The notes under the pieces were generated by a model, which was given only the letters and a program-made list of their open reading frames with translations, was not told where the DNA came from and did no database searches. Below are positions 18,777 to 25,178 of a stretch of DNA of 48,741 nucleotides, in pieces. Made by a program: the position numbers and the translations under genes. How positions within the stretch are numbered: the first letter of the stretch is position 1; every line of letters begins with the position of its first letter. Origin of the DNA: Nitrospirota bacterium (GTDB lineage Bacteria > Nitrospirota > Leptospirillia > Leptospirillales > Leptospirillaceae); contig JAMCWM010000035.1 in the NCBI GenBank assembly GCA_023481175.1, forward strand, positions 1-48,741, in the 5' to 3' direction.

Positions 18777-19783
18777 ACCGGTGGCTCTTTCTGGGGGGAA
18801 CGGCCGTGGCGGGCCTTCTCCTCTACCTCATCTTCAAGGTCAACCATGCCGGGGAGGAGAGCCCCCGGGGGCTCTCGGGGCCGGGACTCTCCGCGGGAAT
18901 TCCGGGGGCGGGCCGGTGGAGCGACCTGGCGGCGCCGGTCCTCCCCCCTCCGGTCCCTCCCCGGCGATTTTCCCCGACGGTCGCTCCGGAGGGAGGAACG
19001 AGACCCTTGTCCCGGGAGCGGCATCCGCTCGACACGAAGGCGACGGTCTATCTCGACGGGCAGGAGCCGGGGGCGACCGGGGGGGGGAGTCCGGATGAAG
19101 GCGGCGCCCCGCTTGTGCTCTCCGCGATCCGGAGCGTGCTGGGAAGATCAGGCGGACTCTCGCCCGGAGCTCTGTCCCGGAAGGCCGAGGAGATCCGTCG
19201 CCGGGCCGGAGGCTCCCCGCCGGCGGGAGCTGCGGCGGGGAAGGTCCCGGCCGGAAGCGAACTGCACGTGGTCGTTCTCCGGACGGTGGACGGGCCGGGG
19301 AACCGCCTTCCGGTGATCGCCCGCCTGTCGTCGGAGACCCTTTCCGCCTTCCATCTTCCGGGTGGAACGAAGATCCTGGGCTATCCCGAATCCCTGACCC
19401 CCGAAAACCGCCTCCGGATCCGCTTCGTCCGGATCCTCTACCCCGGGGGATTCGAGGCGCATACGACCGGATTCGCCCTTTCGGGGGGACGGGAGGGGGT
19501 TCCGGTCTCCGTTTCGCGCCATCAAGGGACGAACATGGCCCGGTCCATGGCCCAGAACAGCCTGATGCTGGGCGGGGAGGCGGTCGACACGATGGGGTGG
19601 TCGGGCACCAATGTGGGGGACCTCATGGCGATGCAGGCGGGAGGAAACGCCCTGGCCGAGGCCGGGAGCCAGATGCCCCCGCCCGACAACCGCACGAGCT
19701 TCCGCCTCGAAAGCGGAACCCGGTGTTCGGTCATGGTTCTCGAGTCCTTTCCCGTTCCCGGAAGCGGCGAGGGGGGACGGTGA
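18773..19783 (+). CDS. VirB10/TraB-like T4SS core protein
   Basis: 336 residues from ATG 18773 (ATGA overlap with the VirB9-like stop). It has a very short cytoplasmic end, one membrane helix (WLFLGGTAVAGLLLYLIF, 4-21), a Pro/Gly-rich stretch spanning the periplasm and a C-terminal beta domain: LHVVVLRTVDGPGNRLPVIARL, LPGGTKILGYPESLTPENRLRI and RILYPGGFEAHTTGF, which follow the VirB10/TraB pattern. VirB10 links inner-membrane energy to the outer-membrane pore. The C-terminus ends RLESGTRCSVMVLESFPV. Length is near the lower end for the family. The stop overlaps the next gene's GTG start (GTGA). Confidence 0.75.
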   Translation: MNRWLFLGGTAVAGLLLYLIFKVNHAGEESPRGLSGPGLSAGIPGAGRWSDLAAPVLPPPVPPRRFSPTVAPEGGTRPLSRERHPLDTKATVYLDGQEPGATGGGSPDEGGAPLVLSAIRSVLGRSGGLSPGALSRKAEEIRRRAGGSPPAGAAAGKVPAGSELHVVVLRTVDGPGNRLPVIARLSSETLSAFHLPGGTKILGYPESLTPENRLRIRFVRILYPGGFEAHTTGFALSGGREGVPVSVSRHQGTNMARSMAQNSLMLGGEAVDTMGWSGTNVGDLMAMQAGGNALAEAGSQMPPPDNRTSFRLESGTRCSVMVLESFPVPGSGEGGR

Positions 19784-20658
19784 GGGGGAAGGAGTCCGTC
19801 GGGGAGCTTCTCCGGGCGCTCAAGGAAACGGAGGCGGCCCTCAACGGAGCGCTCAGGGAGCGCGAGGAGGTCGTCCGGGCGCTGATCCTGGCCCTCCTGT
19901 CGGGGGAGCATCTCTACCTGGTGGGACCTCCCGGCACGGGAAAGAGCCTCCTCGTCCGGATGGCCGCCGCCCGTTTTCCGGGACTTGTCTATGTCGAGCG
20001 CCTTCTCCACCAGGAGAGCGACCGGGCCTCCCTCTCCCGGGCTCCTCTGGGCGGGGAGGGAATCGCCGAAGGGTCGATCGTCTTTCTCGACGAGATCCTC
20101 CGGGCTCCCAAATCCCTTCTCCTGACCCTCCTTTCCTTCATGAACGAACGGATCTGGCACGATCCCGATCCCCGGCCCGCCCGTCTTCTGTCCCTTTTTG
20201 CCGCGAGCAATGCCCATCCGTCCCAATCCGACCATCTCGAGGCCTTCTTCGACCGCTTCGCCCTGCGCTGTCTGGTCGAGCCGGTCCGGCATTTCGACTC
20301 CTTCGCCGACCTGCTCGAAGGTCGGGAGCCGGGGGGCGGATCCGGGGAAAGTCGTGGAGGGGAGGAGTCCGGATTTTCTCCGGAGTCCTTCCGGGACCTC
20401 CAGCGGTTCGTCTCCCGGGAGATCCCCCTCGCTCCGGGCGTGGTCCGGCTCCTCTGGGAGCTCCGCCACCGGCTGGGGCGGGAGGGGATCAGCCTTTCGG
20501 ACCGGCGCTGGAAGATGGTGGTCAAGGTTCTGAAGGCCGTGGCCTGTTACGAGGGGGAGGCCGCGGCCGGCCCTGGGCAGGTCGCCGGCCTTCTGCCCGT
20601 TCTCTGGACCTATCCGCCCGAGATCCGGACCATCCGGCGGGTTCTGGCCGGGCTTTAG
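19780..20658 (+). CDS. MoxR/RavA-type AAA+ ATPase closing the T4SS operon
   Basis: 292 residues from GTG 19780 (GTGA overlap with the VirB10-like stop). It has an N-terminal helix, Walker A GPPGTGKS (49-56), Walker B IVFLDEI (100-106 region), sensor 1 ASNA (142-145) and the arginine-finger segment FDRFALR (157-163). The HQESDRASLSRAPLGGEG insert is the helix-2-loop type of MoxR/RavA ATPases. VirB11, the ATPase normally after virB10, has a different fold and motifs (Walker A GETGSGKT, Asp and His boxes) that are absent here. MoxR proteins usually act with a von Willebrand A protein; none is adjacent. The stop codon lies inside the left target duplication of a small inserted element. Confidence 0.88.
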   Translation: MRGKESVGELLRALKETEAALNGALREREEVVRALILALLSGEHLYLVGPPGTGKSLLVRMAAARFPGLVYVERLLHQESDRASLSRAPLGGEGIAEGSIVFLDEILRAPKSLLLTLLSFMNERIWHDPDPRPARLLSLFAASNAHPSQSDHLEAFFDRFALRCLVEPVRHFDSFADLLEGREPGGGSGESRGGEESGFSPESFRDLQRFVSREIPLAPGVVRLLWELRHRLGREGISLSDRRWKMVVKVLKAVACYEGEAAAGPGQVAGLLPVLWTYPPEIRTIRRVLAGL

Positions 20659-20843
20659 CCAAGTGGGGTATTCAGCTGATTACGGTGGGCGAGTGGTGCC
20701 CCCATATTGAGATGGTTTTCACGTGTTCCTCATACACATTTGCTAGCATCTAAAGCCAATATTACACGGAGAAGGCCTTTTGCTCGCACATTTTCGCGTC
20801 TTCCGGTATTACCGTATTTAGCTGAATACCCCCATTTAGCCAA
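20654..20843. mobile_element. 172-bp MITE-like element with 9-bp target duplication
   Basis: TTTAGCCAA occurs at 20654-20662 and 20835-20843 and brackets a 172-bp segment (20663-20834). The segment's 23-bp ends are inverted repeats matching at 19 of 23 positions; both contain GGGGTATTCAGCT. No coding frame fits inside, so it would need a transposase from elsewhere. The left duplication contains the TAG stop of the MoxR-type gene, so insertion left that protein unchanged. Confidence 0.75.
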
Positions 20844-20881
20844 ACGTCAAAAATATAATCGAGCCATCCATCGAGGAGTCC

Positions 20882-21145
20882 ATGCCCGAATTCCACTCTC
20901 CCGTTCCCGTCGAATCAATCGCCTCCCGGATCTTTCTCCTCAGAGTAAAGAAAGTTATGGTCGACTCCGGCCTGGCTGAAACGTACGAGCTCAACCAAAC
21001 GCTTCAAGAGAATTTCGGATCGCTTCGACAATTCGCGCCGGATCCTTGGCCTTCGGGTGCCTTCGGGCGGGTATGGCGTTTCAATAATCTTAAGAATGGC
21101 GACAGATCCGACAATCAGCCGATTTTTCCCGGATTTGGTCTCTGA
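20882..21145 (+). pseudogene. Truncated ORF6N-domain protein
   Basis: An 87-codon frame with GAGGAG just before its ATG. The first 33 residues (VPVESIASRIFLLRVKK, VMVDSGLAETYEL) match the start of the ORF6N domain, a DNA-binding domain common in phage and mobile-element regulators of 200 or more residues. After LAETYE the similarity stops and the remaining 50 residues look unrelated, so the gene has lost its frame or most of its length. It lies just right of the MITE-like element and left of the SNF2 gene end. A small functional DNA-binding peptide cannot be excluded. Confidence 0.6.
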
Positions 21146-21245
21146 TGCGCTCGGGGGGCCCGATTCCCCTCGAGAAGCGTAAAGTCCTTCGGTAAATGAG
21201 GGATCGTCCGAGGCGGCATCGCAGGCGCGCCTCCGGCCAGCCGTT

Positions 21246-23726
21246 CTACCTTGTCGATCTTCCCCGGAGAGCCTCCGCCAGAAGCCCCAGAGCCTCTCCG
21301 ATCTTCGAGGCGGTCTCCGGCGAGGGGAGGGGAAGCCTGAGATGGCTCCTTCCCGTCTTCGGATCCCGTTCGACAAAGGGGTGGTCGGAGGCGGCCGACG
21401 GATCCCGGGCGGCGGAGAGAGCCGACGCGAGAAGGGTCCCGATGCCGGCCAGAGCGTCCCAGGGGTCGGTCGCTCCTCCCGAGGTCGGTTCCCCCATCGG
21501 GATCTCTCCCTCCGGCTCCTCGATCCCCTCCTCGGCCGGTTCCTCCTCCTCTCCGGAACCGTGAAGGGTTCCCGAAGCCTCCGTCCCGCCTCCGGCTTCC
21601 TCGGCGGGAGTCATCGCCTCGGCCGTTCCGATTTGGCCGGTGACGCTCTCGATCTCCTTCATGAAGCGCGAAAGGCGCGAGCCTCCGAGGGAGACCTCGC
21701 CCGCCCCTCCGTCGAGGATCCCTTCCGACAGGGACTGCTTGAAGGAGAGAACCTGGAGCATTCCCTCCTCGATCGCCCCCTTGGCCACGAAGTTCACGAT
21801 CTGGACGGGTCGCTTCTGCCCCATCCGGTGGATCCGCGCGATCCGCTGTTCGAGGATGGCCGGATTCCAGGGAAGATCCATGTTCACGAGGACCGAGGCG
21901 TGCTGGAGGTTGAGTCCCGTGGCGCCCGCGTCGGTCGAGAGGAAGACCCGGCAGGCGGGATCTTCGCGGAACCGGTCGACGAGGGCGGGGCGACGGTCGG
22001 AAGGGACGCCTCCGTGGAAGCGGACGTACCCGATCCCGCGCGCCTCGAGACGGCGGACGACGATGTCGTGGGTCCGGGTCCACTGGCTGAAGACGACCGC
22101 CTTCGTCTCCGGCGCGGAAAAGAGAGTGTCGAGAAGGGCGGCCAGCTCGTCGGCCTTCACCCCGTGGTCGGTCTCCTGGTCGATGAGGAAGGTGCTGTTG
22201 CAGACCATGCGCATGTTCTGGAGCGCGCAGGTGAGGCGTCTCTGGTCGACCTCCGAGAGGTAGCCCGTCCGGCGCCACCGGAGGGCGATCGCCGCCACGA
22301 TCTCGGCATTCTCGTCGTGGATGCGGAGCTGGGGCTCGGTCATCGGCACTAGAAGGTTCTGGTCGGTCCGCTCAGGAAGCTGGGAGAGGACCTCGGACTT
22401 CCGGCGGCGCAGCATGACGGGAGCCAGCGTCTGTCCGATCTTTTCGAGCCCCGTATACCCCACGACCCTTCCGTTCTCGTCCTTGACCTGGTGCTCGTGA
22501 AGGAGCTTCCATGTGGGGCCCAGCCTGTATCGGTCGACGAACTGGACGATGGAGACGAGTTCTTCGAGCTTGTTCTCGAGCGGCGTTCCGGTCAGAACCA
22601 CGGCATAGGGGCTGTCGATCCTCTTCAAAGCCCGGGAGGCGATGGTGTTCCAGTTCTTGACCCGCTGCGCCTCGTCGACGATCACCAGGTCGGGTCCCCA
22701 GGCCGAGATCAGATCGAGGTCGGGCGAAAGCTTCTCGTAGTTCGTGATCTTGCAGAAATCCTCCGCCAGAAACTCCTTCTCCCGGTGCGGCCGCCCTCCG
22801 GAGATCACCCGGGAGTCCCGGTCGGCAAACTTCCTGATCTCGCTCTGCCACTGGTACTTGAGGGAGGTCGGACAGACGACGAGCACCTTCGTGACCCCGA
22901 AATGTCGGGCCAGGATCTCGGCCGCCGCGATCGCCTGGACGGTTTTGCCGAGCCCCATTTCGTCGCCGATCAGCACGCGCCCGGTGCGGACGGCAAAGAG
23001 GGCCCCCTCGACCTGGTAGGGATAGAGAGGCACCTGGAGGAGGGAGGTGAGCCGCTCCCGGCCCTCCGGCCCCTGGAAGAGCTCGTCGACCTTCTCTTCC
23101 CGGTGCCGGGCGTCCCTTCTGGCGGCGACGAAGTCGAGTGCGTCGTCATGGGCGCGAAGGTCGTGGCCGACGCTGCGGACAAAGGCGAGAAAGCCCTCGA
23201 GCCCGCCCAGACGATCGGAGGGAAGCCGCCCGTCCCCGTCCATCTCGAAGAGACGCCGAGCCTCTTTCAGGACGGACTCCGGACAGTCGGTCCCGGCCCG
23301 GAAGCAGACGTTCAGACCGTGTTCGTTCCTGAGGTAGAGCTCAGAGAAGGGGGGATGGTAGCCCGCGGCAAAAGCCCGCCCGGCTCCCGGGCGTCCCTCG
23401 AGGGAGGCCAGCACGAATTCGATGTGCTTGCAGGTTCCGAGCTCGTTCGTGGCGTAGTCCGGACAGGTGCAGCGGTTGTCGCCCGGAGAGGCCCCGCGGA
23501 TTTCCACGCGGTAGGCGCTCTTTGTGAGGGGGTTTGCGACGCGGAACTCGGAGAAGAAGGGTTCGGTTCCGACGTTTTCAATCTCGAAGTTCTGTTCTCG
23601 TCCGAACTGGCGCCGGAGGCGTCTCTGCCACTCGACCGGCGGGAGATCCTTCGGTGGCACCGTGCGCGAGAGCTTTCGCTCCTTCGTCTTTTTTTCGCCT
23701 TCGCGGGAACGGGGACTTTTTTCCAT
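21246..23726 (-). CDS. SNF2-family ATPase with N-terminal SWIM zinc finger
   Basis: 826 residues from ATG 23726, which has GGGAGAG upstream; an ATG at 23768 would add 14 residues but has no ribosome site. A SWIM zinc finger near the N-terminus, CTCPDYATNELGTCKH (C86, C88, C99, H101), is followed by the two RecA-like lobes of an SNF2 translocase: Walker A GDEMGLGKT (254-262), VDEAQRVKN near 351, LTGTPLENKLEEL, and in lobe 2 AVVFSQWTRTHD, FLSTDAGATGLNLQHA and EQRIARIHRMGQKRPVQI. It should track along double-stranded DNA to move or strip proteins. The last 140 residues are acidic, then Ala/Ser-rich. It lies 108 bp downstream of the SWIM protein gene on the same strand. Confidence 0.93.
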   Translation of the reverse strand: MEKSPRSREGEKKTKERKLSRTVPPKDLPPVEWQRRLRRQFGREQNFEIENVGTEPFFSEFRVANPLTKSAYRVEIRGASPGDNRCTCPDYATNELGTCKHIEFVLASLEGRPGAGRAFAAGYHPPFSELYLRNEHGLNVCFRAGTDCPESVLKEARRLFEMDGDGRLPSDRLGGLEGFLAFVRSVGHDLRAHDDALDFVAARRDARHREEKVDELFQGPEGRERLTSLLQVPLYPYQVEGALFAVRTGRVLIGDEMGLGKTVQAIAAAEILARHFGVTKVLVVCPTSLKYQWQSEIRKFADRDSRVISGGRPHREKEFLAEDFCKITNYEKLSPDLDLISAWGPDLVIVDEAQRVKNWNTIASRALKRIDSPYAVVLTGTPLENKLEELVSIVQFVDRYRLGPTWKLLHEHQVKDENGRVVGYTGLEKIGQTLAPVMLRRRKSEVLSQLPERTDQNLLVPMTEPQLRIHDENAEIVAAIALRWRRTGYLSEVDQRRLTCALQNMRMVCNSTFLIDQETDHGVKADELAALLDTLFSAPETKAVVFSQWTRTHDIVVRRLEARGIGYVRFHGGVPSDRRPALVDRFREDPACRVFLSTDAGATGLNLQHASVLVNMDLPWNPAILEQRIARIHRMGQKRPVQIVNFVAKGAIEEGMLQVLSFKQSLSEGILDGGAGEVSLGGSRLSRFMKEIESVTGQIGTAEAMTPAEEAGGGTEASGTLHGSGEEEEPAEEGIEEPEGEIPMGEPTSGGATDPWDALAGIGTLLASALSAARDPSAASDHPFVERDPKTGRSHLRLPLPSPETASKIGEALGLLAEALRGRSTR

Positions 23727-23834
23727 CAGAACTCTCCCTTGGATTGTATTCGACCTCTTTCGGAACACGCCTCCGGAGCCGTCTCGCCCTCCGGCCTTCT
23801 GTCGAGGGGCGAGAAGTCCAGAAGGCCCCGGACC

Positions 23835-25175
23835 TTATTTTCGGGGTTTCGGAGCCGGGGGTTTGGCAGCGGGGGCGGGGGAGGCGGCCGTTGCCTTCGC
23901 CGTCTTTTCCGTCGTTTTCGTCTTGGCCGTCGCCTTGATTTTTTCCGGCGTCGGCGGGGCCGTCTTCCGGCGGGCGGCCGGGGGTTTGGCAGCCGGGGCA
24001 GGGGCCGCGGCCGTTGCCTTCGCCGTCTTCTCCGTCGTTTTCGTCTTGGCCGTCGCCTTGATTTTTTCCGGCGTCGGCGGGGCCGTCTTCCGGCGGGCGG
24101 CCGGGGGTTTGGCAGCGGGGGCGGGGGCCGCGGCCGTTGCCTTCGCCGTCTTCTCCGTCGTTTTCGTCTTGGCCGTCGCCTTGATTTTTTCCGGCGTTGG
24201 CGGGGCCGTCTTCCGGCGGGAGGCCGGGGTTTTGGGAGTTGGGGCAGGGGCCGCGGCCGTCGCCTTGATCTTTTCCGGAGCCGGCGGGGCCGTCTTCCGG
24301 CGGGAGGCCGGGGTTTTGGGAGTTGGGGCAGGGGCCGCGGCCGTTGCCTTCGCCGTCTTCTCCGTCTTTTTCGTCTTGGCCGTCGCCTTGATTTTTTCCG
24401 GCGTTGGCGGGGCCGTCTTCCGGCGGGAGGCCGGGGTTTTGGCAGCCGGGGCGGGGGAGGCGGCCTCTGCCATCTCGATGCCGAAGAGATCCTCGAGCCG
24501 GTCGTCTTCGAGCCTTCGCCCTTTGGCGGGGGCCTTTTTCGTCTCGACAGGAAGCCTGGCCGCCTCCGTGATCAGATCGGCGGCCTCCACCTGCCGGAGG
24601 GTAAAAAGAAGTTCGGGTTGGGCATCGAGACGGGCCCCCACGCCGTAGAGAGCGGCGGCGACATGCTTGCACATCGTCGCCCAGTCCGGACAGGAGCAGG
24701 AGAGCGAGATCTCTTTCGGCGCGGGAAAGAGCCCCGACCGGGGGTGGCAGATCCGCTCCATCACGCCCTTCGAAAACGTCCCCTGCAGGAGCTCCACCAG
24801 GGACGCGATCGTTCCGGTGCACTCCTGGACAAGGGAGGCCCACCGTCCCTTCTCTACCTGAGCGATCGAGATCTCGATCCTGTAGAGGCTCGATCCCATC
24901 ACCTGGGCCCGCACCTTGCCCGGCTCGATCGCTAGGTCGACGATCGACCCGTTGCGGACGTAGGTTCTTCCTCGCGGAAGCCGGTTCTCGAAGTCGCTGT
25001 AGGACTCCAGGTTGTCGCACCAGGCCTTGCCCCAGAAGGTCTTCGCGATGGTCCGGCCCTCGATGAACACGGGGTTTACGTCCTTCCCGGACTTCCTGGC
25101 CTTGGCGGCCATCTTCTGGGCGTTCGCCCGCCGTTTCGCGACGGGCACGTAGGGCTTCCAGGATCCGTAGCTCAT
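23835..25175 (-). CDS. SWIM zinc-finger protein with histone H1-like repeat tail
   Basis: 446 residues. The front half is a SWIM-family protein as found beside bacterial SNF2 helicases: FWGKAWCDNLESY near 48, RLPRGRTYVRNGSIVDL near 66 and the SWIM finger CSCPDWATMCKH (C160, C162, C169, H171). From residue 241 to the end the protein is a tail of Ala, Lys, Pro and Thr built from 41-residue repeats containing RRKTAPPTPEKIKATAKTK and TEKTAKATAA; one copy is shortened to 28 residues. Such tails resemble eukaryotic H1 and bacterial H1-like proteins and should bind DNA without sequence preference. Only 3 bp separate it from the SNF2 gene upstream, so they are coupled. A remodelling or DNA-protection role is inference. 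Confidence 0.88.
   Translation of the reverse strand: MSYGSWKPYVPVAKRRANAQKMAAKARKSGKDVNPVFIEGRTIAKTFWGKAWCDNLESYSDFENRLPRGRTYVRNGSIVDLAIEPGKVRAQVMGSSLYRIEISIAQVEKGRWASLVQECTGTIASLVELLQGTFSKGVMERICHPRSGLFPAPKEISLSCSCPDWATMCKHVAAALYGVGARLDAQPELLFTLRQVEAADLITEAARLPVETKKAPAKGRRLEDDRLEDLFGIEMAEAASPAPAAKTPASRRKTAPPTPEKIKATAKTKKTEKTAKATAAAPAPTPKTPASRRKTAPPAPEKIKATAAAPAPTPKTPASRRKTAPPTPEKIKATAKTKTTEKTAKATAAAPAPAAKPPAARRKTAPPTPEKIKATAKTKTTEKTAKATAAAPAPAAKPPAARRKTAPPTPEKIKATAKTKTTEKTAKATAASPAPAAKPPAPKPRK
23838..24455 (-). repeat. 123-bp in-frame tandem repeats encoding the H1-like tail
   Basis: Four units of 123 bp (41 codons), one unit of 84 bp (28 codons, lacking the TAKTK..TEKTAK part) and a 14-codon partial unit run without gaps to the stop. 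Copies are nearly identical at DNA level, for example the units starting near 23977 and 24100. All unit lengths are multiples of three, so copy-number change keeps the frame. Confidence 0.93.
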
Positions 25176-25178
25176 GGT

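Noticed and set aside
23838..24455. Regular 123-bp repeats as a possible CRISPR array
   Set aside because: Units are contiguous with no variable spacers and are translated in frame as the tail of the SWIM protein.
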